Translations under genes and position numbers: made by a program
Notes under the pieces: model-generated
Told to the model about the DNA's origin: nothing
What the model saw: the letters and a program-made list of their open reading frames with translations, nothing else
Database searches by the model: none
In this document: positions 41,389-49,073 of the stretch, one piece after another
Layout: every line of letters starts with the position of its first letter
How positions within the stretch are numbered: position 1 is the stretch's first letter
Assembly (NCBI RefSeq): GCF_018603885.1
Contig: NZ_JAHGAW010000016.1
Span: forward strand, 36,867 to 100,866
DNA length: 64,000 nucleotides
Origin: Sphingobium nicotianae
Lineage (GTDB): Bacteria > Pseudomonadota > Alphaproteobacteria > Sphingomonadales > Sphingomonadaceae
Direction of reading: 5' to 3'

Positions 41389-42372
41389 ATGCGAGAAGCC
41401 GCTAACCGTAGTTCCCGCCGCAAGGGTGCAGGCGAAGATCGTGAGACCGAGAACCGCGCGAGCCTCTATGACGAGGTGACCGCGCTGGTCATAGCCGAGC
41501 TGGAGGCCGGGCGGTTGCCGTGGGTCCAGCCATGGGGATCGACCGGCAGCGCCGGGCCCGGCCTGCCGCGCAATGCGCTGACCGCGCGCAATTATTCTGG
41601 CGTGAATGTCCTGATCCTGTGGGGCGCGGTCATCAAGCATGGCTGGCCGTCGCAATCGTGGTTGACCTTCCGGCAGGCGCAGGAGGCGGGCGGATGCGTC
41701 CGCAAGGGCGAGCATGGCGTGACCGTCGTCTATGCCGACCGCTTCACCCCCGAGGCCGAGAAGGAACGCGCATCCCGCGAGGGCGGCGACCCCAAGGCGG
41801 TGCCCTTCCTCAAGCGCTTCACCGTGTTCAATGTGGCGCAGTGCGAGGGGCTGCGCGCAGGGCTGGCGTCCGATCCGGCATCCTTGCCCGAGCGCGAGAT
41901 CGTGCCCGTCGCCGAGGAGGTCATCGCAGCCTCCGGCGTCGATTTCCGCATCGGCGGGACACGGGCCTTCTATGTGCCGTCCCAAGATTTCGTGCAGGTG
42001 CCGCCACAGCCCGCCTTCTTCGAGCAGATCAACTATTACCGGACCTGCCTGCACGAACTGACCCACGCCACCGGCCACGCCAAGCGGCTCGGGCGTGACC
42101 TTCACAATGCGTTCGGCAGCAAGGACTATGCCCGCGAGGAACTGGTCGCCGAGATGGGCTCGGCTTTCCTCTGCGCCGCGCTCGGCATCGTGCCGACCGT
42201 CCGCCACGCCGACTATATCGGATCATGGCTGGAGGTGCTGCGCGAGGACAGTCGCGCGATCTTCCGCGCCGCCAGCGCCGCGACCAAGGCCGCCGACTGG
42301 CTGCTCGCCCGCTACGCGCAGGCGCAGGACGAGAGGCTGACCGCAGACACGCGGCTGCGGTCAGCGGCATGA
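41389..42372 (+). CDS. ArdC-like anti-restriction protein with zincin domain
   Basis: 327 residues. The N-terminal part (RASLYDEVTALVIAELEAGRLPWVQPW ... ALTARNYSGVNVLILWGAV) is the DUF1738/ArdC single-stranded DNA-binding domain; the C-terminal part has the metalloprotease motif HELTHATGHAKRLGRD (HExxH) and FAREEL-like YAREELVAEMGSAFLCAALGI. ATG 41389 follows GGAGG at 6 bp; the frame is open to 41170. Such proteins shield incoming DNA from host restriction during conjugation. The stop overlaps the DUF2958 start (ATGA). Confidence 0.88.
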   Translation: MREAANRSSRRKGAGEDRETENRASLYDEVTALVIAELEAGRLPWVQPWGSTGSAGPGLPRNALTARNYSGVNVLILWGAVIKHGWPSQSWLTFRQAQEAGGCVRKGEHGVTVVYADRFTPEAEKERASREGGDPKAVPFLKRFTVFNVAQCEGLRAGLASDPASLPEREIVPVAEEVIAASGVDFRIGGTRAFYVPSQDFVQVPPQPAFFEQINYYRTCLHELTHATGHAKRLGRDLHNAFGSKDYAREELVAEMGSAFLCAALGIVPTVRHADYIGSWLEVLREDSRAIFRAASAATKAADWLLARYAQAQDERLTADTRLRSAA

Positions 42373-42791
42373 CCCTAGTCACCCCCGAGCTTCGTTTCGC
42401 GCTGCGCGCGAACGACATCAACCGGCGCGCCGCGCAGCGCGCCGACCGGCCCGAACCCGATCCCGTCCCGGTGCTCAAGCTGTTCAATCCGCTGGGCGCG
42501 GCGACATGGCTGGCGACCGAACTCGCCGAGGATGGCGACACGCTGTTCGGCCTTGCCGACCTCGGCTTCGGCTGCCCGGAACTCGGCTCGTTCAGCCTCT
42601 CCGAAATTCGAGCCGTCCGCCTGCCTTACGGGCTGTGGATCGAACGTGACCTGTCGTTCGAGAGCACGTTCCCGCTGTCGGTCTGGTCCGAATGGGCGCG
42701 CCGAGCGGGTTCGATCCTTTGGGCAGAAACCCTGCTGCGTCGCGCCGCCCAGAGCGGCGCAGACCCCGAACTTCCGCCGAACGGCGGATGA
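42369..42791 (+). CDS. DUF2958 protein
   Basis: 140 residues. VPVLKLFNPLGAATWLATELAEDGDTLFGLADLGFGCPELGSFSLSEI and LPYGLWIERDLSF are the family's hallmarks. Such genes follow ardC in many proteobacterial mobile elements, and here the two overlap by 4 bp. Function unknown; presumably acts with the ArdC-like protein. Confidence 0.88.
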   Translation: MTLVTPELRFALRANDINRRAAQRADRPEPDPVPVLKLFNPLGAATWLATELAEDGDTLFGLADLGFGCPELGSFSLSEIRAVRLPYGLWIERDLSFESTFPLSVWSEWARRAGSILWAETLLRRAAQSGADPELPPNGG

Positions 42792-42875
42792 CGCAGGCGG
42801 CCGTTCGCCGCCATTCGTAAGCCGATCCGCCATCCCGGAAAGAGCGACGGACCGGCACTCACAAGGAGTGAAGCC

Positions 42876-44648
42876 ATGAAACTCGAATTCATCGACATTG
42901 GCAACATCGACGACAGCGCGGTGAACATGCGCCACGCGAAGAAGGCCCCGGACGTGTCCGATATCCTGCCGACCGTCCGCAGGCGCGGCATCATCGTGCC
43001 CGTGATCCTGCGGCCCGGCATCGCCGAGGGTCGCTTCGAACTGGTCGCCGGGCGCAGGCGCGTCCACGCCGCGCGGATGGCGCGGGCCGAGGACGGCGCG
43101 GACCCCGAGCTCGGCCGGGTACCTGCCGCGATCATGAAGGCGGGCGACGATGCCGCCGCGCTGGAAGCCTCGTTGATCGAGAACATCGCGCGGCTCGACC
43201 CCGACGAGGTGACCCAGTGGGAGACGTTCACCCGGCTGGTCAGGGAAGGCCGCGAGGTGTACGACATCGCTATGACCTTCGGTCTTCCCGACCTCACGAT
43301 CCGCCGCGTGCTGGCGCTCGGCAACCTGCTCCCGCGAATCCGTAGCCTCTACGCGCAGGAGAAGATCGACCGCACCACCGTCCGCCACCTGACCCTTGCC
43401 AGCAAGAGCCAGCAGAAGGCGTGGCTGGCGCTCCACGACGACCCCGACGCCTATGCCCCGAGCGGCCATCAGTTGAAGGCGTGGCTGTTCGGCGGGCAGT
43501 CGATCGCCGCCAAGATCGCGCTGTTCGACCTCGACAGCTATGCCGGTGCGACCGTCGCCGACCTGTTCGGCGAGGACCGCTACTTCGCGGACCCCGATGC
43601 CTTCTGGACGGCGCAGGACGCCGCCATCGAGGCGCGGCGCGTGGCCTATCTGGAGGATGGCTGGAGCGATGTCGTCATCGTCCCCGCGTCCGAGCATTTC
43701 CATTCGTGGGAATATGAGAAGGCCCCGAAGCGAAAGGGCGGGCGCGTCTATGTCGATGTCCGCGCGACCGGCGAGGTGACCTTCCACGAAGGCTATCTGA
43801 CGCGCAAGGAAGCCCGCCGCGTGGCGAGCGGCGAGGCTCCCGAAGCGCCGAAGCCGCAGCGTCCCGAACTGACTTCGACCCTGCAGACCTATGTCGATCT
43901 GCACCGTCACGCCGCCGTTCGCGCCGCGCTGCTCACCCGTCCCGAGGTGGCACTGCGTCTGATGGTCGCCCATGCCATCGTCGGTTCGCACCTGTGGCGG
44001 GTGTCGCCGGAACCGCAGACGACGCGCAGAGACGAGGTGCGCGAGAGCATCGAGACGGCGCGCGGCGAGACGGTGTTCGACGAACGCCGCCGAGCCGTGC
44101 TCGACATGCTCGGCTTCGGTTCCGAGGAGGCGACCGTCACCGGCGGCGATGGCGATGACCATGGTGTCGCGGGCGTGTTCCTGCGGCTGATCGAGCTTCC
44201 CGACCCCGCCGTCATGGAGGTGATCACGGTCGTGATCGGCGAGACGCTGGCGGCAGGCAGCGCCGCCGTCGAGGCGGTCGGCACCGAGATCGGCATCGAC
44301 ATGGCCGACTGGTGGCAGGCCGACGAGGCCCTGTTCGGGCTGATCCGCGACCGCGAGGTGCTGGGTCGGATGGTCGGCGAGGTCGCGGGACAGCTGATCG
44401 CCACCGCCAATGCGGGCGAGAAGTCCAAGACCTTGAAGCGGATCATCGCCGACCATCTGGCCGGCGCCGATGGCCGCGCCAAGGTCGAGCGCTGGGTGCC
44501 GCGCTGGATGCAGTTCCCGCCGAGCGCCTACACCGCGCGCGGCGGGGTCGGCACCGTCGCCGCCCATGCCAGGGTCATCGCCGCGCGGGACATGCACACC
44601 GCGTCGGACCCCGACGATCAGGCCGAGCCGTTCAGGCAGGCGGCCTAA
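42876..44648 (+). CDS. Large ParB/RepB-like protein of mobile elements
   Basis: 590 residues. The N-terminal ParB nuclease-like domain (IGNIDDSAVNMRHAKK, LRPGIAEGRFELVAGRRRVHAAR, ALEASLIENIARLDPDEVTQWETF) carries the GRRR and ENIxRxD motifs, followed by a HTH (EVYDIAMTFGLPDLTIRRVLALGNL). The long C-terminal half (about residues 250-590) is specific to element-borne relatives. It is considerably longer than chromosomal ParB, and no ParA is adjacent, so it may act in maintenance or regulation rather than classic partition. GGAGTGAAGCC precedes the ATG. Confidence 0.88.
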   Translation: MKLEFIDIGNIDDSAVNMRHAKKAPDVSDILPTVRRRGIIVPVILRPGIAEGRFELVAGRRRVHAARMARAEDGADPELGRVPAAIMKAGDDAAALEASLIENIARLDPDEVTQWETFTRLVREGREVYDIAMTFGLPDLTIRRVLALGNLLPRIRSLYAQEKIDRTTVRHLTLASKSQQKAWLALHDDPDAYAPSGHQLKAWLFGGQSIAAKIALFDLDSYAGATVADLFGEDRYFADPDAFWTAQDAAIEARRVAYLEDGWSDVVIVPASEHFHSWEYEKAPKRKGGRVYVDVRATGEVTFHEGYLTRKEARRVASGEAPEAPKPQRPELTSTLQTYVDLHRHAAVRAALLTRPEVALRLMVAHAIVGSHLWRVSPEPQTTRRDEVRESIETARGETVFDERRRAVLDMLGFGSEEATVTGGDGDDHGVAGVFLRLIELPDPAVMEVITVVIGETLAAGSAAVEAVGTEIGIDMADWWQADEALFGLIRDREVLGRMVGEVAGQLIATANAGEKSKTLKRIIADHLAGADGRAKVERWVPRWMQFPPSAYTARGGVGTVAAHARVIAARDMHTASDPDDQAEPFRQAA

Positions 44649-44869
44649 AATCATGCGGGCGGGGGAGCATCGGGTGAACAGCGCCCCACGCTGTTCAGGC
44701 CATGCCGGGGGCATGGCCGACCCGCTGCTCCCGCCCGCCTTTTCCGGACCCCGGAAATTCGGCCGCGCGCCTCCGCCGTTCCGGCGTCGGCGCGCGGATT
44801 CCCTTGTGCCGATCGGCGGCGGGATCGGCTATGTGATCACGCAGATGCAGGTGGGTCGCGGGACAATCG

Positions 44870-45637
44870 GTGCGAGAGATAGAAGACTTCACCGACGAAC
44901 GGCTCAAGGTCTGGTGCATCCATTGCGGTGCCGAGATCGCCGACGTCGACAGCAATCGCGATCACGTCCCGACCAAATCCCTCCTCACGAAGGACCTGCG
45001 GGAACGCGGCGCCGACTATGATCGTGGCGAGGGCGACGACTTCGACTATCTTCCCCAGGTCGTCGTCTGCCGCCAGTGCAATTCGGGTTTCTCGCCGGAC
45101 GAAAACTATCTGCTCTGCGTCCTGCACGCGGTGATGGCGGGCACGCTCTACCCCGATCCGAAGACGAATCCGGAGGCCGCGAGCATCCTGCGCAGCAACC
45201 GCCATGTCGTCCGCGCGCTCAAGAAGCGCCCCGACGGCCAGCTCCTGCTGTTCGACGACCTCCAGCCGTTCACCCTGTACCCCGACGCCGACCGGGTCCG
45301 CCGCGTGATCGTAAAGAATGCGCGCGGGCACGCCTATCACGAGATCGGCGAGCCGCTCCTCGAAGCGCCCGACCATGTCGCGTTCGTGCCGCTCGAGCAG
45401 CTGAGCGCCGAGCAGCGCGAAGCCTTCGAGTCCGCCGGCACACCCGGCGAGCTCGCCGTCTGGCCCGAGGTCGGCAGCCGGATGACCGTGCATCTGCTCG
45501 ACGATCATGCCATGGTCGGTGGCTGGATCACGGTCGAACCGGGCCGTTATCGCTACGCGATCGACTGGTCCGGCGACGTCACGGTGAAGAGCGTGATCTG
45601 GGAATATCTCGCGACGGAAACGCGCTGGGAACGATAG
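44870..45637 (+). CDS. HNH-like zinc-site protein
   Basis: 255 residues from a GTG start. WCIHCGAEIADVDSNRDHVPTKSLL then VVVCRQCNSGFSPDENYLL give CxxC, DHVP and a second CxxC, the layout of HNH-type treble-clef proteins with DH as the core. The C-terminal half has no recognised domain. No good ribosome binding site precedes the GTG. It could be a nuclease or only a nucleic-acid-binding protein; as an accessory gene between ParB and the transfer genes it may be defence-related. Confidence 0.65.
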   Translation: MREIEDFTDERLKVWCIHCGAEIADVDSNRDHVPTKSLLTKDLRERGADYDRGEGDDFDYLPQVVVCRQCNSGFSPDENYLLCVLHAVMAGTLYPDPKTNPEAASILRSNRHVVRALKKRPDGQLLLFDDLQPFTLYPDADRVRRVIVKNARGHAYHEIGEPLLEAPDHVAFVPLEQLSAEQREAFESAGTPGELAVWPEVGSRMTVHLLDDHAMVGGWITVEPGRYRYAIDWSGDVTVKSVIWEYLATETRWER

Positions 45638-45653
45638 GCCGGACGGACCCCGC

Positions 45654-45872
45654 CTACGGATTCGCCTTGCGACAGATCACCAGCTTGGTCCCGCCGCAGA
45701 TCGCGCAGACGTCCTTGCGACGTTCGAATCCGCGCGTCCCCGCCAGCTCCCGCGTCTTGTGGTTGGCGTGCTGCCTGACTGACAGACCGAGCTTGTCGCT
45801 GATGCAGTCGTCGCAGATCGGGTCCGGCGACAGCCGCTCGATCAACCCGCGAACCTGATCCAGAACCGTCAT
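45654..45872 (-). CDS. Small zinc-ribbon-like protein
   Basis: 72 residues with two cysteine pairs, CDDC and CAIC, and the end GGTKLVICRKANP. ATG 45872 follows GGGGGAG closely. It is convergent with the HNH-like gene, 16 bp apart. It looks like a small DNA-binding accessory protein; function unknown. Confidence 0.6.
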   Translation of the reverse strand: MTVLDQVRGLIERLSPDPICDDCISDKLGLSVRQHANHKTRELAGTRGFERRKDVCAICGGTKLVICRKANP

Positions 45873-46255
45873 CTCTCCCCCTTGCCGGACGTCTAGCGCA
45901 CGCCGGGCGGAAGGCCAACGCGGACGGTGGAACGGTCCGAATCCGCCTCCGTCGCGGACACCCTTTCGCACCCTGGCGTGACGATCCGACAGCCTAGACC
46001 GCATCCTCTTCCGGGCGGTGCGACCCCGGCGGCCTTGATCGATCGCGGTCTGCCGCAGGCCGTCCTCTGCCGCGCAACGGCTTCGCCGACCTTCTTCCCC
46101 GGCGCGGTGCCCGCGCCTTCCTCGCGAGGCAAGAAGCCCGGCTCGGGCCGTCCTCCGCTGCGCTCCGGCCTGACGGTGCGCGCCGTCCGGCCAGCGGCCT
46201 GACAACCGCATCGAGGCCGCATGGGGCGGCATCGACCCATCGAATGGAGGTTATC
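45873..46255. other. Intergenic region between the zinc-ribbon gene and DUF736
   Basis: 383 bp, GC-rich. Several frames are open but are Arg/Pro-rich without a ribosome binding site. It should hold divergent promoters for both neighbours; no clear box was identified. Confidence 0.4.
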
Positions 46256-46555
46256 ATGGCACAGATCGGCAGCTTCACCCGCGGCGAGGGCGGCGTCTAC
46301 AACGGCGAGATCCGGACCCTCACGCTTCGCGTCAAGGCCAGCATCCGGCCGGTCGATCGCGAGAACGACAAGGCGCCGGACCATCGCGTCAGCGCCGGCG
46401 GCGTCGAGTTCGGCGCGGGCTGGACCAAGGCGGCGCGCGACACCGGCGCGGAATATCTGAGCCTCAAGCTCGACGATCCGTCCTTCCCGGCGCCGATCTA
46501 CGCTACCCTGACGCAGGGCGACAACGGCGAGCACAAGCTCATCTGGTCGCGCTGA
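46256..46555 (+). CDS. DUF736 protein
   Basis: 99 residues, MAQIGSFTRGEGGVYNGEIR at the start and IYATLTQGDNGEHKLIWSR at the end, the full hallmark of DUF736. ATG 46256 follows GGAGG at 6 bp. Such genes mark the start of the transfer module in many alphaproteobacterial integrative elements. Function unknown. Confidence 0.93.
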   Translation: MAQIGSFTRGEGGVYNGEIRTLTLRVKASIRPVDRENDKAPDHRVSAGGVEFGAGWTKAARDTGAEYLSLKLDDPSFPAPIYATLTQGDNGEHKLIWSR

Positions 46556-46831
46556 ACACGGTGCCCCGCGCGCTCCGGCGCGCGGGGTTCGAGCGGTGAG
46601 CCGGATTTGCCATAGCTCGCGAGGGACCTTGCAGGCGGGGGCGTCTGCATGCGTCCGCTTTCCGTCGCGCGGGGCTTCGGACCCGCGCCACCCGGCCTCA
46701 CCCGCACCGCTCGCATCGGGTGTGTCGGAATCCGGACTCCGGTTTTCGACACTGCCCGCCCGGTGTTCCGCCCGTCATCCCCGGTGCCGCGGACGCACGG
46801 TCGCGATCCGCTTCGCCAGGACAACGCCCCG

Positions 46832-47062
46832 ATGGACACCGATGACGATATCGCCCGGGCGAACCGCGCCAAGCGCGGCTCGCCCTTCCTCAACACCGAC
46901 CAGGCCGCCGCCTATCTCAAGCTGTCGAGCCGGCTGCTCAAGCGCCTGCGTCGGGCGGGCAAGGGCCCAGTGTTCCGGCGGCACAGCCGGTTCGTCCAGT
47001 ACCATATAGACGACCTCGATGCCTGGTCCGGCGAGCAGGCCGCGCGCGAGATCGGCCGGTGA
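46832..47062 (+). CDS. Excisionase-like helix-turn-helix protein
   Basis: 76 residues; FLNTDQAAAYLKLSSRLLKRLRRAGKGPVFRRHSRFVQYHIDDLDAW is a HTH_17/MerR-like domain found in excisionases and small regulators. ATG 46832 is chosen by comparison with family length; the frame is open to 46649. Its stop overlaps the GTG of the peptidase gene (GTGA), so the two are coupled. Likely a regulator of transfer. Confidence 0.8.
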   Translation: MDTDDDIARANRAKRGSPFLNTDQAAAYLKLSSRLLKRLRRAGKGPVFRRHSRFVQYHIDDLDAWSGEQAAREIGR

Positions 47063-47640
47063 CGGGCCGCCGCGACCGCGCGGGCGATGCCCCGCTGCTC
47101 GCCTGGGGCGACGCGCTGCGTGCCGACAAGCTGCGCCGAAGCCGCCTTCGCAGGCGCGTCGCGATCACCGGCGCGGGCATCGCGCTCGTGCTCGCCAGTG
47201 CAGCCCTTCCGCCAGCGCCGCGTCTCGTCTGGAACGCCAGCGCGAGCGCGCCGGTCGGTCTCTACGCCGTGTCGCCCGGTGCAGCCTTGGCGCCCGGTGA
47301 CATGGTCATCGCGCGTGTCCCCGACCCCTTCCGGCGGCTCGCGGGGGAGCGCCGATACCTGCCGATGAACGTGCCGCTCGTGAAGCGCGTCACGGCCCTT
47401 GCCGGTGACGAGGTCTGCGCCCTCGGTCAGGAGATCTTCGTCAACGGTCGCTGGACCGCCGAACGCCGGCTTGCCGATGGACGGGGCCGGTCGATGCCGA
47501 TGTGGTCGGGTTGCGTGCGGCTCCGCTGCGGCCAGCTGTTCCTGCTGATGGACAGTCCGGCCTCGTTCGACGGGCGCTATTTCGGCGTGACCGAGGCTGG
47601 CGACATCGTCGGAAAGGCGCGGCTGATATGGCACCGCTGA
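47059..47640 (+). CDS. traF: S26-type conjugal transfer peptidase (TraF-like)
   Basis: 193 residues with one N-terminal membrane segment (VAITGAGIALVLASAALP). The catalytic Ser lies in NASASAPVGLY and the general-base Lys in VPLVKRVTALAGDEV, the pattern of TraF/LepB-type S26 peptidases. TraF matures or cyclises conjugative pilin in the inner membrane. GTG start overlapping the upstream stop; the lytic transglycosylase gene overlaps its 3' end by 13 bp. Confidence 0.9.
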   Translation: MTGRRDRAGDAPLLAWGDALRADKLRRSRLRRRVAITGAGIALVLASAALPPAPRLVWNASASAPVGLYAVSPGAALAPGDMVIARVPDPFRRLAGERRYLPMNVPLVKRVTALAGDEVCALGQEIFVNGRWTAERRLADGRGRSMPMWSGCVRLRCGQLFLLMDSPASFDGRYFGVTEAGDIVGKARLIWHR

Positions 47641-48236
47641 AGCTGATCGCATGTGCGGCGGCGCTGGTCGCCGCCGTGCCGGCGCGGGCGGAGAGCGTCG
47701 CCGACTGGCGGCCATGGATCACCGAGGCGTCGCTCCGCTTCGGCGTTCCGACCGCATGGATCGAGCGGGTGATGCAGGCCGAAAGCCGTGGCCGGACCAG
47801 GCTCGATGGCCGCCCCATCCGCAGCCGGGCCGGGGCGATGGGGCTGATGCAGCTGATGCCCGCGACCTGGGCGGCGATGCGACAGCGGCTCGGCCTCGGC
47901 GCCGATCCGGACAATCCACGCGACAACATCCTTGCCGGCACCTTCTACCTGCGCCTGATGTACGACCGCTTCGGCTATCCCGGCCTCTTCGCCGCCTACA
48001 ATGCCGGCCCCGGCCGATACGCTTCGCATCTGGCCACCGGCGGCGCGCTCCCCGGCGAGACGGTCGCCTATCTGCGGACCGTGGGCGGAGTGGCATCGAC
48101 GGCGCCATCGGGCGTGGTCGAGGCACCGCGCGAGACGCTGTTCGCCGTGCGCTATCAAGGAACGCAGCAGCCTCGATCGGCCGACCCTGCGCCCTCGCAG
48201 ACCACGTTGTTCGCGGTGCGACGTGATGGTCGATGA
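47628..48236 (+). CDS. Exported lytic transglycosylase (VirB1-like)
   Basis: 202 residues with signal peptide MAPLKLIACAAALVAAVPARA. The SLT domain has the catalytic Glu in RVMQAESRGRT, GAMGLMQLMPATWAAM, and FAAYNAGPGRY. It opens peptidoglycan for the conjugation machine. Its start lies within the end of the peptidase gene, showing coupling. Confidence 0.92.
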   Translation: MAPLKLIACAAALVAAVPARAESVADWRPWITEASLRFGVPTAWIERVMQAESRGRTRLDGRPIRSRAGAMGLMQLMPATWAAMRQRLGLGADPDNPRDNILAGTFYLRLMYDRFGYPGLFAAYNAGPGRYASHLATGGALPGETVAYLRTVGGVASTAPSGVVEAPRETLFAVRYQGTQQPRSADPAPSQTTLFAVRRDGR

Positions 48237-48471
48237 GGCGATGTCACGCGCGAACGAGAGGTGGGAGGCTCGTCTCGACAGGCCCAGCATGACGGCTGGC
48301 GGAACGGCTATCAAGGCCCGCGGGTGCCCCCCAATTTTCTTCGAAAATCGGTTCCCCCCACGTCCGCTTCGCGGCGCTTCCGCTTGCGCTCCAGCGGCCC
48401 TGACAGCCGCTCCGCCACCCGTCCCTCGGACGCCGTTCTCGATGGTGAGGACGCAAGCGTTGGAGGTCATG

Positions 48472-48831
48472 ATGAGCATGTATCAGAGCATCGGAACGGC
48501 GTCGGATCGCGTGATGGCGACGCTGATGGCGGGTCTGGAAATTGAGTTCGGGCGCGGTGCCGGAGAGGCACTGGCGCAGCGCTTCCTGGACGCGGAGGAG
48601 ACCGATTTCCTCTGGGATGCCCGGCTCGAGGAGCGCTGGATCGGGTCCTACGAGAGCATCGACGACGATGATCTGGAGCTCGACCGGATAGCGATCTGCG
48701 GGCGACTGGACGGTCGCTGGTTCGCGAGCGTGATGCTCGTGGATGGCGACGGAATGGCGCACGGGACGATGGGGAAGCGCTGCTTCCGGTCGCGCAGATC
48801 GGCCCATGAAGCGATGATCGATGCGCATTGA
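48472..48831 (+). CDS. Unknown 119-residue protein of the transfer module
   Basis: Soluble acidic protein, MSMYQSIGTASDRVMATLMA at the start. ATG 48472 is 5 bp after GGAGG; ATGs at 48469 and 48478 are also in frame. It has no recognised domain. Position just before the relaxase region suggests a transfer-related role. The 235 bp before it hold no gene. Confidence 0.55.
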   Translation: MSMYQSIGTASDRVMATLMAGLEIEFGRGAGEALAQRFLDAEETDFLWDARLEERWIGSYESIDDDDLELDRIAICGRLDGRWFASVMLVDGDGMAHGTMGKRCFRSRRSAHEAMIDAH

Positions 48832-48943
48832 TCGCGGGTTGATCGGCAGGGACAGGCGGCGTCGGACCGGCGCTGCTTCTCCCCCTTTTTTGAGCCGGGA
48901 AGGTCGGGAGGAAGGGGGGAAGGGAAAACAAGATAAAGGCAGT

Positions 48944-49070
48944 GTCTCGCGACCCTGCTCAAGTTATTGTCTGCACGTCGTTTTTTCACGAGACAAGCCG
49001 CCCAGGCCGCGAGACTCCGCGGAAGGAAACTTCCGGAATCCGGCACTTTCCTTCCGAAATCGCGAGACTC
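48944..49070. other. Candidate origin of transfer upstream of the relaxase
   Basis: The non-coding stretch before the relaxase has a perfect inverted repeat, CGGAAGGAAA (49020-49029) with TTTCCTTCCG (49047-49056), and repeated CGCGAGACTC at 49008-49017 and 49061-49070, with the inverted form GTCTCGCG at 48944-48951 and an imperfect copy near 48988. Direct repeats plus a stem beside a relaxase gene are typical of oriT. The nick site cannot be placed. Confidence 0.5.
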
Positions 49071-49073
49071 GCC

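Noticed and set aside
42375..44714. 779-codon open frame on the minus strand
   Set aside because: It mirrors the ParB-like and DUF2958 genes in high-GC DNA, has a low-complexity composition and no ribosome binding site. The plus-strand products carry recognisable domains.
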